Shown in pieces: positions 18,580-26,351 of a stretch of 35,824 bases of DNA (the first letter of the stretch is position 1; each line of letters opens with the position of its first letter). The translations under genes were made by a program, and so were the position numbers. Under the pieces are notes generated by a model. The model worked only from the letters and a program-made list of their open reading frames with translations, made no database searches and was not told the origin of the DNA. This DNA comes from an uncultured Alphaproteobacteria bacterium (lineage in GTDB: Bacteria > Pseudomonadota > Alphaproteobacteria > UBA8366 > GCA-2717185). The DNA lies in contig CALSRA010000052.1 of NCBI GenBank assembly GCA_943788635.1, forward strand, positions 1 through 35,824, given 5' to 3'.

Positions 18580-19659
18580 ATGACGCCTCGACACGTATCC
18601 CGCCGCCCGGCCATTTGTTTGGGACTGTTCGCGCTGCTGCTGGCGGGGTGTTCGACCGGCCCGTTCACAAAACCGGCGCGCGTGACCCTGTACGACGATC
18701 GTGGAAACACCAACACCGCGAAACCGGCGCCGCGCCGTGAGACCGCAAACCGGGCGGTGCAAACCAGAACACCGACCGTGCAATCCAAACCGCAAACCGT
18801 GGCGATGGGGACCGACGTTCACACGGTGCGCAGCGGCGAAACGGTATATTCGGTGGCCGGCCTTTATCGTTCTTCCATCCGCGGCGTTATCGAACTGAAC
18901 GCTCTGCAAGCGCCCTTTATCCTGCGTCCGGGCCAGACCCTGCGCATCCCCGTGCCCCGGGAACATATCGTGCAGTCCGGTGATACGCTGTATGGCATTT
19001 CCCGTCGCTATGGCGTTGCGATGAACGCCCTGGTGCGGGTGAACAGTATCCCGCCGCCGTACAGGATTATTGTCGGCCGCAAGCTGCGTCTGCCCGAACG
19101 GGTGCAAACCGCCTCTGCCGGACAGGCAGCGGTGGCAAAGCCGCGTGCTCCGGCGGTGACGACTGCCAGGAAGCCTACTGTAGCGTCCCCGCCACCGACA
19201 CGTGTCGTGCGGCCACGACCCAAGCCGGTTGTCAATTCAGCGGTGCCCAAGCCGCCGGCCCGGTCCGGCCGGGCATTTGTGCTGCCGGTCAGGGGCAAGG
19301 TCGTTTCGGCCTATGGTTCCAAGGGGCAGGGGCTGCACAACGATGGTGTGAATATCGCGGCACCCCGGGGCACGCCGGTTCGTGCGGCGGAAAACGGGAT
19401 TGTGGTTTATAGCGGCAATGCGCTGCTTGGTTTCGGCAATATGGTCCTGGTCCGCCATGCCGAGGGGCTCATGACCGCCTATGCCCATAATGACACGCTC
19501 GGTGTCCAGCGAGGCGACAAGGTGCGACGCGGGCAGACCATTGCCACTGTCGGCAGTTCAGGCAGTGTCGCGACGCCGCAGTTACATTTTGAGGTTCGAA
19601 AGGGAAAGTCTGCGGTAAACCCGGCGAAATACCTGCCGGACCTTTCCCGAAACAGTTAG
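18580..19659 (+). CDS. LysM/M23 lipoprotein, NlpD-like amidase activator
   Basis: A 359-residue outer-membrane-type lipoprotein. The signal peptide ends in the lipobox LLAGC with Cys24. Two LysM peptidoglycan-binding modules follow (about 84-128, HTVRSGETVYSVAGLY, and 128-172, HIVQSGDTLYGISRRYGV). After a proline-rich linker comes a LytM/M23 domain (about 230-352). Two of the zinc-ligand positions look lost: the canonical HxxxD reads HNDGVN, with Asn in place of Asp, and the HxH pair reads QLHFEV, with Gln in place of the first His. This matches NlpD/DipM-like members that activate N-acetylmuramoyl amidases rather than cut peptidoglycan. The position after pcm reproduces the surE-pcm-nlpD order. 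Catalytic inactivity is inferred from residues. Confidence 0.9.
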   Translation: MTPRHVSRRPAICLGLFALLLAGCSTGPFTKPARVTLYDDRGNTNTAKPAPRRETANRAVQTRTPTVQSKPQTVAMGTDVHTVRSGETVYSVAGLYRSSIRGVIELNALQAPFILRPGQTLRIPVPREHIVQSGDTLYGISRRYGVAMNALVRVNSIPPPYRIIVGRKLRLPERVQTASAGQAAVAKPRAPAVTTARKPTVASPPPTRVVRPRPKPVVNSAVPKPPARSGRAFVLPVRGKVVSAYGSKGQGLHNDGVNIAAPRGTPVRAAENGIVVYSGNALLGFGNMVLVRHAEGLMTAYAHNDTLGVQRGDKVRRGQTIATVGSSGSVATPQLHFEVRKGKSAVNPAKYLPDLSRNS

Positions 19660-19726
19660 CGGAAGCCCCGGTCGGGCGCGACCGTGCTGCGACGATGGCG
19701 TTTGGCAGTAATGGATCTGACGGGTT

Positions 19727-20584
19727 CTATTCGATCCGCTTGCCCAGCCGCCCGGCGAGGTCCTGGATATACTGCCAGGCGACGCGGCCGGAGCGTGCGC
19801 CGCGTGTCATCGACCATTCGATCGCTTCGGCGCGCCAATCCGCTTCGCTGATCTCGAGCCCGAAATGCGCCACATAGCTTTCGATCATGGCGAAATAGGT
19901 GTCCTGATCGTTGTTGTGGAACCCAAGCCACAGACCGAAACGATCCGACAGGGATACCTTTTCCTCGACGGCTTCCGATGGGTTGATCGCCGTTGACCGC
20001 TCATTGTCGATCATATCGCGTGACAGCAGGTGCCGGCGGTTGGATGTCGCATAGAAAATCACGTTTTCGGGCCGGCCCTCGATGCCGCCTTCCAGGATCG
20101 CCTTGAGCGATTTATAGCTGGCGTCGTCGCCGTCAAAGGAAAGATCGTCGCAGAACAGGATCGTCCGGCGATCGCTTTGGCGCAGGAAGGTCAGCAGCTT
20201 CGGCAGGGTCGGGATGTCTTCCCGGTGGATTTCTACCAGTGCCAGGCTGCCCGGGTTCCGTCCGACAATGTCGCCATGCACGGCCTTGACCAGCGAGCTC
20301 TTGCCCGTGCCGCGCGCGCCCCACAGCAATGCGTTATTCGCGGGCAAGCCCTCGGTGAACCGCACAGTGTTCTCGGTCAGCGTATCGCGCTGCTGCTGGA
20401 TACCCTGCAACAAGGATATTTCAAGCCGGTTCACCTTCGTAACCGGTTCCAGCGTGCCGCTGTCGGCGTGCCAGACAAACGCGTCGGCCGCGCTGAAATC
20501 ACCGGCTTCGGCCGGGGCGGGGGCAAGACGATCTAGGCTGTCGGCGATGCGGGACAGCAGTGTGACGATATCCTGGTCGGACAT
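19727..20584 (-). CDS. DUF815-family AAA+ ATPase
   Basis: A 285-residue ATPase of unknown role. Walker A is LLWGARGTGKSSLVKA, Walker B is ILFCDDLSF, and the sensor-like segment is VIFYATSNRRHLLSRDM. The family usually continues with EEKVSLSDRFGLWLGFHNNDQDTY and a winged C-terminal helix bundle ending GRVAWQYIQDLAGRLG, both visible here. I chose the ATG at 20584 (MSDQDIVTLL); the 34 extra residues from 20686 have no family character. In alphaproteobacteria this gene is regularly placed next to yajC-secDF. The function is not established; no neighbour fixes it. Confidence 0.9.
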   Translation of the reverse strand: MSDQDIVTLLSRIADSLDRLAPAPAEAGDFSAADAFVWHADSGTLEPVTKVNRLEISLLQGIQQQRDTLTENTVRFTEGLPANNALLWGARGTGKSSLVKAVHGDIVGRNPGSLALVEIHREDIPTLPKLLTFLRQSDRRTILFCDDLSFDGDDASYKSLKAILEGGIEGRPENVIFYATSNRRHLLSRDMIDNERSTAINPSEAVEEKVSLSDRFGLWLGFHNNDQDTYFAMIESYVAHFGLEISEADWRAEAIEWSMTRGARSGRVAWQYIQDLAGRLGKRIE

Positions 20585-20750
20585 GGGGCAATTCCGAATG
20601 CTGTGAAACAGGCGGCGGAACCTAGCGGCAGTAGGATTGCTGGTCAATCCGGGTTGAAAGGATCGTCGACAGCCTTGAAATTCCAATTCATAGCATTAAA
20701 TGCCTAACATAGTGATGCGGTGGTCTCGGGTTATGGCTGGGTGTGGGGTG

Positions 20751-20781
20751 GCGAAATGTAGACAAATGTAGACATTTTCGC
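20751..20781. repeat. Tandem and inverted AAATGTAGAC repeat, operator-like
   Basis: Two head-to-tail copies of AAATGTAGAC (20754-20763 and 20764-20773) are followed by ATTT. As a result the second copy also forms an inverted repeat, AAATGT-AG-ACATTT, and the whole is bounded by GCGAAA and TTTTCGC arms. The symmetric form suits a dimeric repressor. It lies in the long gap between the DUF815 ATPase gene and yajC, 167 bp upstream of the former and about 400 bp upstream of the latter. No regulator can be named. Confidence 0.5.
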
Positions 20782-21106
20782 ATTTTTTCGAGCACGTATT
20801 ATTGTTTTTCAACGTGTTAACGCGATTCAAACGGCTTTGAAACGGGCAAAAACAGTTTGAATGAGGATAAAACGGCGCTGAACACGGCGAAAATCGTATC
20901 AAATTGCAGTATGCTGCCGATTTCCGCGATCGGATGCCGGTCTGAAGACGGGCATCGGGCAGAGATAGTAACGAATGTTAACAAATGACTATTGATGCTG
21001 ATGAATCAGCAACCAAATACAACAGGCAGGCATGTCGGAAGAAATCGTTCGGGAGCGTGGTAACAGGTTCCGTTCGGTTTACCGCTTGATAGATAAAGAC
21101 GCGCGA

Positions 21107-21134
21107 TTGCAATTGCGGGCTGGACGGTTATATT
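21107..21134 (+). promoter_or_regulatory. Probable sigma-70 promoter for yajC-secDF
   Basis: TTGCAA at 21107-21112 and TATATT at 21129-21134 are separated by 16 bases. They match 4 and 5 of 6 consensus positions. The predicted start near 21141 gives a leader of about 37 bases to yajC. By-eye assignment. Confidence 0.4.
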
Positions 21135-21177
21135 CCGCCGTCCGCGTGTATTTGTGCGGAAAGACAGGGAGAGAATG

Positions 21178-21585
21178 ATGTTTATATCCCCAGCATATGC
21201 GCAAGCGGGTGGCGGTCTTGGTGGCGGCGGCATGCTGGAAGCGATGCTTCCGCTGGTTCTGATTTTTGCCGTGTTCTATTTTCTTTTGATTCGTCCTCAG
21301 CAGAAAAAGGTCAAGGCGCATCAGGCGATGATCGGCGCCCTGCGGCGCGGGGACAAGATCGTAACGGGCGGTGGCCTGTATGCGACGGTCACAAAGGTGC
21401 TGAACGATCAGGAAGCCATGGTGGAGATCGCCGAAGGCGTACGGGTCCGCATCGCGCGGTCAACCATCGCCAGCGTTCTCAGCAAGCCTGAACCGGGTGC
21501 TGCGCCGAAACCGGCGAATGACAGCGGCACGACGCAGGAAAGCGGCGGCGGCGGGTTCATGGGCAAGCTGTTGGGCAAGAAATAG
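21178..21585 (+). CDS. yajC: Preprotein translocase subunit YajC
   Basis: A 135-residue single-span accessory subunit of the SecDF-YajC complex. The N-terminus MFISPAYAQAGG precedes one span (EAMLPLVLIFAVFYFLLIRPQQKK, with the RPQ boundary typical of YajC), followed by the YajC beta domain with ALRRGDKIVTGGGLYATVTKV and a glycine-rich tail ending MGKLLGKK. The ATG at 21178 is six bases from GGAG, a better distance than the ATG at 21175; an upstream start at 21154 is less likely. secD begins 32 bp later. Confidence 0.95.
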   Translation: MFISPAYAQAGGGLGGGGMLEAMLPLVLIFAVFYFLLIRPQQKKVKAHQAMIGALRRGDKIVTGGGLYATVTKVLNDQEAMVEIAEGVRVRIARSTIASVLSKPEPGAAPKPANDSGTTQESGGGGFMGKLLGKK

Positions 21586-21617
21586 CAGCCTCGCAGCAAG
21601 CATCGGACTGATCGTTC

Positions 21618-23231
21618 ATGATTCAAATCAGCACTTGGAGCAAGGTCGTCATCGCGGTTATCTGCGCGTTGGGGATCATTTATTCGTTGCCGAACTTCCT
21701 GGACAAGAAATTGTTCGAGGGTGTGCCCGACGGCCTGCCCGGTAAGCAGATCAGCCTCGGCCTTGATCTGCAGGGGGGATCGCATCTGTTGCTGCAGGTG
21801 GATTCCGGTGTTGTGATCAAGGAACGCCTGGAAAACGAGGTTGATCGCGTGCGGCCCGTGCTGCGGGGCGCCGGGATATTTTACAAGGGCCTTTCGGTTT
21901 CCGATGATGCCGTTGTTTTCCAACTGGTTGATGTGAGCAAGCTGGATGCGGCCCGTAGCGAGATCGCGGCGCTGTATCGGACAGGTGTCCTGACGGCTGC
22001 CGGTGAATCCGCAGACGAAATCGAAGTCGAGGCGTCGGACAGTGGCGCATTTTCGTTGCGCATGACGGAGCCGGGGCGGCGTGCGCTGGTGTTGCGTGCG
22101 GTCGATCAGACGATTGCCATTCTCGGTATCCGGATCAATCCGCAGGGCATTCTGGAACCCCTGATTCAGCGGCAGGGCGAGGACCGGGTGTTGCTCCAGG
22201 TCCCTGGTGTCGATGACCCGGAACGGCTCAAGGAATTGATCGGCAGGCCGGCCAAGATGACCTTCCACATGGTTGATTCGACCAACTCGCTGCAACAGGC
22301 CCTTCAGGGCCGGGTACCGCCGCTTTCGCTTCTTCTGCCGATGCGCGAAAGAGGGCCGAATGGACAGGTACAGCAAATTCTGGTGCAGAAAAAGGTTCGC
22401 GTTGGCGGTGACCGGCTGGTCGATGCGCAGCCAAGCTTCAGCAATGAAAACCGGCCGGTGGTCAGCTTCCGCTTTGACAGTGTCGGGGCCCGCCGTTTCG
22501 GCGAAACGACCAGGGACAACGTAGATAGGCAACTGGCGATCGTGCTGGATAACGAGGTTATCAGTGCACCGAATATCAACGAACCGATTATCGGTGGTAG
22601 CGGCATCATCTCGGGCGGTTTCACCGTTCAGGAAACCAATGACCTGGCGCTGCTGTTGCGGGCGGGTGCATTGCCGGCGCCGCTGACCTTTCTGGAAGAA
22701 CGCTCCGTCGGCCCGGGGCTGGGCAGCGATTCGGTTGAAGCGGGCAAGATTGCCTGCCTGATTGGTCTGGCGCTGGTGCTGATTTATATGATCGTGTCCT
22801 ATGGCATCTTCGGGCTGTTGGCCGATATCGCGCTGTTCTTCAACATCGCGCTGATCTTTGGCCTGCTGTCGGTTCTTCAGGCGACGCTGACCCTGCCGGG
22901 TATCGCGGGTATCGTTCTGACGATTGGTATGGCGGTGGACGCCAATGTTCTGATTTTCGAGCGAATCCGCGAAGAAGTGCGGAACGGGCGAACACCGATA
23001 TCGGCTATTGATTCCGGCTATCGCCGTGCAATGACAACCATTATCGATGCAAACATCACGACACTGATTGCGGCGATCCTGCTTTATGCCTTCGGAACCG
23101 GGCCCATCAAGGGGTTTGCGGTGACATTGAGTATCGGTCTGGTGACGTCGATGTTTACAGCGATCATGGTCACGAGGCTGTTTATCGTGCTCTGGCTGCG
23201 GCGCACGCGGCCGCAAGTTTTGCCGGTATAA
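21618..23231 (+). CDS. secD: Protein translocase subunit SecD
   Basis: A 537-residue RND-type membrane protein that uses proton motive force to help complete Sec-dependent export. There is one N-terminal span, then GLDLQGGSHLLLQVD, which opens the periplasmic P1 domain, then segments such as FRFDSVGARRFGETT and ISGGFTVQETNDLALLLRAGALPAPL, and a C-terminal bundle of five spans with GMAVDANVLIFERIREE, the conserved Asp/Arg region used in proton coupling. It is preceded by yajC and followed 12 bp later by secF. The ATG at 21618 has no strong Shine-Dalgarno sequence, but the open frame starts there with a plausible membrane anchor. Confidence 0.97.
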   Translation: MIQISTWSKVVIAVICALGIIYSLPNFLDKKLFEGVPDGLPGKQISLGLDLQGGSHLLLQVDSGVVIKERLENEVDRVRPVLRGAGIFYKGLSVSDDAVVFQLVDVSKLDAARSEIAALYRTGVLTAAGESADEIEVEASDSGAFSLRMTEPGRRALVLRAVDQTIAILGIRINPQGILEPLIQRQGEDRVLLQVPGVDDPERLKELIGRPAKMTFHMVDSTNSLQQALQGRVPPLSLLLPMRERGPNGQVQQILVQKKVRVGGDRLVDAQPSFSNENRPVVSFRFDSVGARRFGETTRDNVDRQLAIVLDNEVISAPNINEPIIGGSGIISGGFTVQETNDLALLLRAGALPAPLTFLEERSVGPGLGSDSVEAGKIACLIGLALVLIYMIVSYGIFGLLADIALFFNIALIFGLLSVLQATLTLPGIAGIVLTIGMAVDANVLIFERIREEVRNGRTPISAIDSGYRRAMTTIIDANITTLIAAILLYAFGTGPIKGFAVTLSIGLVTSMFTAIMVTRLFIVLWLRRTRPQVLPV

Positions 23232-23243
23232 GGGGCGCGATTG

Positions 23244-24185
23244 ATGAAACTGCTCAAACTCGTTCCCGACAACACGAACATACAGTTCATTCGTCAGCGG
23301 ATTATCGTCTTCGTGTTTTCATGCGTGCTGATTGTGGCATCCTTTGGCCTGTATTTCGGTCAGGGCCTTAATCTGGGTATCGACTTTCTGGGCGGCATCC
23401 TGATTGAGGCGCGAACCGACGGCCCCGCAGATCTGAGTAAAATGCGGAATGATCTCGCAGAGTTGGACCTTGGCGAAATTTCACTGCAGGAATTCGGCAC
23501 GCCGGACGATGTGTTGATTCGCATCCAGCGTCAGGACGGTGATGGCAATGCTCAGCAGGAAGCGATAAAGGCCGTAAAGGCAAAACTGGATGCATCTGTC
23601 CTGGAATACCGAAGGACTGAGCTGGTTGGCCCGACCGTTGGCGCGGAATTGCAGGAAGCGGCTTTATACGCGGTGGTTGCCTCGATGCTGGCGATGCTGA
23701 TTTACATCTGGTTCCGGTTTGAATGGCAGTTTGGTGTTGGTGCCGTTCTGGCGCTGTCCCATGATGTTATTACCACGGTTGGCCTGTTTGCGCTGTTGCA
23801 GCTTGAATTCAACCTCGCCACGGTGGCGGCGATCCTGACGATCGCGGGCTATTCGATCAACGATACCGTTGTCGTTTATGACCGGGTGCGGGAGAATATG
23901 AGGCGTTATAAAACAATGCCTTATGAAGAATTGTTCAATAACTCCATAAACCAGACCCTCTCGCGAACGGTGATCACCAGTGTGACCACATTGCTGGCGC
24001 TTTTGGCGCTGTATCTGTTCGGCGGCGAAGTGATCCGTGACTTTGCGATTGCCCTGATCTGGGGTGTGCTGATCGGGACCTACTCCTCGATTGCGCTCGC
24101 CGTACCGTTCCTGCTGTATGTCAGGCCGGACCGTGGCGGCGATGACGAGGAAGTCGAAAAGCGGTTTGCCGCGGCGCGGGATTAG
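23244..24185 (+). CDS. secF: Protein translocase subunit SecF
   Basis: A 313-residue partner of SecD with six predicted spans. Landmarks are the N-terminal span IIVFVFSCVLIVASFGLYF, LGIDFLGGILIEAR, VGPTVGAELQEAALYAVVASMLAMLIYIWFRFEWQFG, ILTIAGYSINDTVVVYDRVREN with the conserved Asp and Arg, and LSRTVITSVTTLLALLALYLFGGEVI. I use the ATG at 23244, preceded by AGGGGCG; a TTG three bases upstream is unlikely. The next gene begins 17 bp after the stop, so the operon probably continues. Confidence 0.97.
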   Translation: MKLLKLVPDNTNIQFIRQRIIVFVFSCVLIVASFGLYFGQGLNLGIDFLGGILIEARTDGPADLSKMRNDLAELDLGEISLQEFGTPDDVLIRIQRQDGDGNAQQEAIKAVKAKLDASVLEYRRTELVGPTVGAELQEAALYAVVASMLAMLIYIWFRFEWQFGVGAVLALSHDVITTVGLFALLQLEFNLATVAAILTIAGYSINDTVVVYDRVRENMRRYKTMPYEELFNNSINQTLSRTVITSVTTLLALLALYLFGGEVIRDFAIALIWGVLIGTYSSIALAVPFLLYVRPDRGGDDEEVEKRFAAARD

Positions 24186-24202
24186 GTCCCGCTTTCGTAC
24201 CG

Positions 24203-24580
24203 ATGGAAATTTCCCCGATCATCCCCGGCGACCGTCAGGTCATCGGTGCGTATGGGGCCGGGCTGTTTCGGGTTTCCGGTATCGCGTTTGACCATTCGGT
24301 CCTGGTATTCCCTGACAGAACACTTGCCTGGCCTGTGACAGCGTTCAGCGATATCGATGCGGACTGTTTTAGCCCGGTCCTGGAAGCCGATCCCGCAGTC
24401 GAAGTTCTGTTGCTGGGCACAGGGGCGCGCCATGAGTTTGTGCCGCCAGCGCTACGGCGGCAGTTACGTGAATCCGGGATCGTGCTCGATTCGATGGATA
24501 CCGGGGCTGCGTGTCGGACCTATAACGTTCTGATGGCGGAAGATCGCCGGGTCGCTGCCGCGCTGATTGCACTGGACTGA
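24203..24580 (+). CDS. Mth938-like domain-containing protein
   Basis: A 125-residue small cytoplasmic protein of the DUF498/Mth938 fold. Features are an IGAYGAGLFRVSGIAFDHSVLVFPD segment, PVEVLLLGTGARHEFVPP-like strand (here AVEVLLLGTGARHEFVPP), and GIVLDSMDTGAACRTYNVLMAEDRRVAAALI. The family also includes the human mitochondrial complex I assembly factor NDUFAF3. Here it follows secF at 17 bp and is 0.9 kb from an NDUFAF6-like gene, an association frequent in alphaproteobacteria, so a role in respiratory complex I assembly is a reasonable inference but not proved by sequence. Confidence 0.88.
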   Translation: MEISPIIPGDRQVIGAYGAGLFRVSGIAFDHSVLVFPDRTLAWPVTAFSDIDADCFSPVLEADPAVEVLLLGTGARHEFVPPALRRQLRESGIVLDSMDTGAACRTYNVLMAEDRRVAAALIALD

Positions 24581-24608
24581 CGCGATACGCGACAGTCGCC
24601 GCAAAAGA

Positions 24609-24632
24609 AAACAGGGCCGAACGGCCCTGTTT
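24609..24632. terminator. Bidirectional intrinsic terminator
   Basis: A perfect 10-bp stem (AAACAGGGCC with GGCCCTGTTT) encloses the loop GAAC. It sits between convergent genes. On the minus strand it is followed by TTCTTTTG and on the plus strand by only TTT-type bases, so the stronger direction is for the minus-strand membrane protein gene, and it probably serves both. Confidence 0.75.
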
Positions 24633-24661
24633 CCCAACGCTTCGAAGTAACCTGCCGTGGA

Positions 24662-25270
24662 TCAGGACAGGCTGTACAGGTTCTGCGCCGCGACCATGGC
24701 GAACAGCATCGGTAGCGACAGCATGGTGTTGGTGCGTGAGAAGAGCATGGCCTTGCGTGCCGATGCCGCCTTTTCTTCCGGACTACCCTCGACAATACCC
24801 AGCGCAACCTTCTGGTTTGGCCAGATAATGAACCAGACGTTGAACCACATGATAATGCCAAGCCACATGCCGATGCCGATCATGCGATGGCCCGTTGTTG
24901 CGTCGCCGGCATAGCCGAGTGACAGGGCTTCGATGAAATAGCCGTTCATTGATGCGACGCCGAGACCGGTGACAATGGTGGCCATGGCGGCCCAGCGGAA
25001 CCAGAACAGCGCGGCCGGCGCGATTACCTTGCCAATCGCCGGTTTTTGTTCGTCGGGTATCTTGCCCATATTGGGAATCTGTACGAAATTGAAATAGTAG
25101 AGGATACCAACCCACATGATGCCACTGAGGACATGAGTCCAGCGCCAGATGAATTTCCAGAACGTCAGTCCTTCATAATCGCCGTAGCTGTAATACATGG
25201 CGAATAGAAGAACGACGAGTATCACCCCGGCGATAATTGTTCGTGTTAAGTTTTGTAGTATTGCACCCAT
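24662..25270 (-). CDS. Urate_ox_N-type membrane protein (PuuD-like, no cytochrome c domain)
   Basis: A 202-residue membrane protein with about five or six spans. FIWRWTHVLSGIMWVGILYYFNFVQIP is the characteristic opening of the Urate_ox_N membrane domain of PuuD urate hydroxylases. Further spans include APAALFWFRWAAMATIVTG, GHRMIGIGMWLGIIMWFNVWFIIWPNQK and a C-terminal NTMLSLPMLFAMVAA. Full PuuD proteins add a C-terminal cytochrome c with CxxCH; that part is absent here and no purine catabolism genes are near. Conserved His residues in spans (WTHVLSG, GHRMIG) could bind heme. Automatic annotation would probably say urate hydroxylase; I regard the function as unknown. GAGGG and GGGA lie upstream of the ATG. 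The terminator at 24609-24632 ends it. Confidence 0.8.
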   Translation of the reverse strand: MGAILQNLTRTIIAGVILVVLLFAMYYSYGDYEGLTFWKFIWRWTHVLSGIMWVGILYYFNFVQIPNMGKIPDEQKPAIGKVIAPAALFWFRWAAMATIVTGLGVASMNGYFIEALSLGYAGDATTGHRMIGIGMWLGIIMWFNVWFIIWPNQKVALGIVEGSPEEKAASARKAMLFSRTNTMLSLPMLFAMVAAQNLYSLS

Positions 25271-25505
25271 TTTATTCCCGCCCTCTATAGTGTTCGGATA
25301 TCTCGCAACCTTGAAACCTTTGGTCTTTTCTTCTTATGCTCAAAAATTATGCAGAGGGTGCGACAAAATGTACAGCGGCTTGCGGTGTCCGGATAACCCG
25401 GCGGCTACGGGCGCGTGATTACCCCTGTAAGTTTTAGGGCAATGCGTTGCCTGGTACCGTCACGAGATAATCCGTCACAATACTTTGATTTAGTTGAGGA
25501 ACAGA

Positions 25506-26351
25506 ATGTCGTCCGCTGACGAAGCATATTGCGCCGACAGCGTGCGCCGACTCGATCCGGACCGCTATCTGCTGGCGATGCTGGCCCCGGAAAACACCCG
25601 GGCGGCGTTGTTCAGCATCTATGCTTTCAATACCGAAATTGCCCGAATTCGCGAATCGGTTTCCGAGGCGCTGCTGGGACATATCCGTTTGCAGTGGTGG
25701 CGCGATGCCCTCGACAAACTGTACGCGGGCGAGGGGCTGGAGCATGCGGTTGTCCGGCCGTTAGGAGACGCCATCAAGCGCCACGGGCTTTCACGGACGT
25801 ATTTCGACTGCCTGATCGAGGCACGATCCAGCGACCTGGACGATACGCCGCCGGAATCGGTGGCGCTTCTGGAAACCTATGCCAGGGATACGTCGGCACC
25901 ACTGGTGAAGCTGGCGCTGGAGACGCTGGATATACGGGATCCGGCCGCATTGACGGCTGCCGATCATGCCGGGACGGCCTGGGCCCTTTCAGGGCTGTTA
26001 CGGGCGATGCCGCGCGCGTTGGGTTCCGGATGGCAGTATCTGCCCGCGGCGCTATGCGAAAAACATGGATTCGTGCTGAAAGACCTGGCAGAGCCCGCTG
26101 ATCGCCAGGAACTTGTCAGTCTGGTGCGGGAGCTATCAGAATATATCAATCGTGAAATCGATGCAGCTCGGGCGCTTCGTGACGATATTCCCGGTTCCGC
26201 CGTCACGGCGTTGTTGCCCGTGTCCTATTCGGATTACTGTCAGCGGCAACTTCGAAAGGCGGGGTATGACCCTTTTGATCTCAGGGTCGTCTCATCCCCC
26301 CCGATGATTGCCTGGCGATTGTTCTTCAGGGCGAAACTGGGTCGGTATTGA
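25506..26351 (+). CDS. Squalene/phytoene synthase-fold protein, NDUFAF6-like
   Basis: A 281-residue protein with the all-helical trans-isoprenyl-diphosphate synthase fold. Signature-like segments are [48 protein letters not shown], and [18 protein letters not shown]. The aspartate-rich DxxxD motifs that bind prenyl-diphosphate magnesium in true phytoene or squalene synthases are not evident at the expected places, which places it with NDUFAF6-type complex I assembly factors rather than carotenoid or hopanoid enzymes. I chose the ATG at 25506, five bases after GAGGA; the TTG at 25494 is unlikely. Its 3' end overlaps the 3' end of trmFO by 26 bp on the opposite strand. Complex I assembly is an inference from the family and the nearby Mth938/NDUFAF3-like gene. 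Confidence 0.85.
   Translation: MSSADEAYCADSVRRLDPDRYLLAMLAPENTRAALFSIYAFNTEIARIRESVSEALLGHIRLQWWRDALDKLYAGEGLEHAVVRPLGDAIKRHGLSRTYFDCLIEARSSDLDDTPPESVALLETYARDTSAPLVKLALETLDIRDPAALTAADHAGTAWALSGLLRAMPRALGSGWQYLPAALCEKHGFVLKDLAEPADRQELVSLVRELSEYINREIDAARALRDDIPGSAVTALLPVSYSDYCQRQLRKAGYDPFDLRVVSSPPMIAWRLFFRAKLGRY

Larger units (their letters stand above)
20585..21177. other. 593-bp intergenic region, no supported gene
   Basis: The region between the divergent DUF815 ATPase gene and yajC is clearly richer in A and T than its neighbours. It holds the AAATGTAGAC repeat (20751-20781), a pair of 8-base inverted arms ATTCAAAC/GTTTGAAT (20825-20832 and 20855-20862), a smaller nested hairpin TCAAA-CGGC-TTTGA (20827-20840), a TGCTGA-TGAA-TCAGCA hairpin (20996-21011), and the yajC promoter. 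No coding frame in it has a credible start, ribosome-binding site and family character. A small RNA cannot be excluded. Confidence 0.6.

Noticed and set aside
17869..19107. 412-residue minus-strand frame opposite pcm and the LysM lipoprotein
   Set aside because: Same reasoning: antisense of confident genes with basic, motif-free translation.
19669..19684. CGGTCG-GGCG-CGACCG hairpin after the LysM lipoprotein gene
   Set aside because: Short stem without T-run, common by chance in GC-rich DNA.
20696..20902. 68-residue minus-strand frame in the yajC upstream gap
   Set aside because: Cys-rich but no ribosome-binding site, overlaps the repeat and hairpins, and no recognisable character.
21408..23216. 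602-residue minus-strand frame opposite secD
   Set aside because: Mirror frame of secD in high-GC codons; low-complexity Arg/Gln/His composition and no family.
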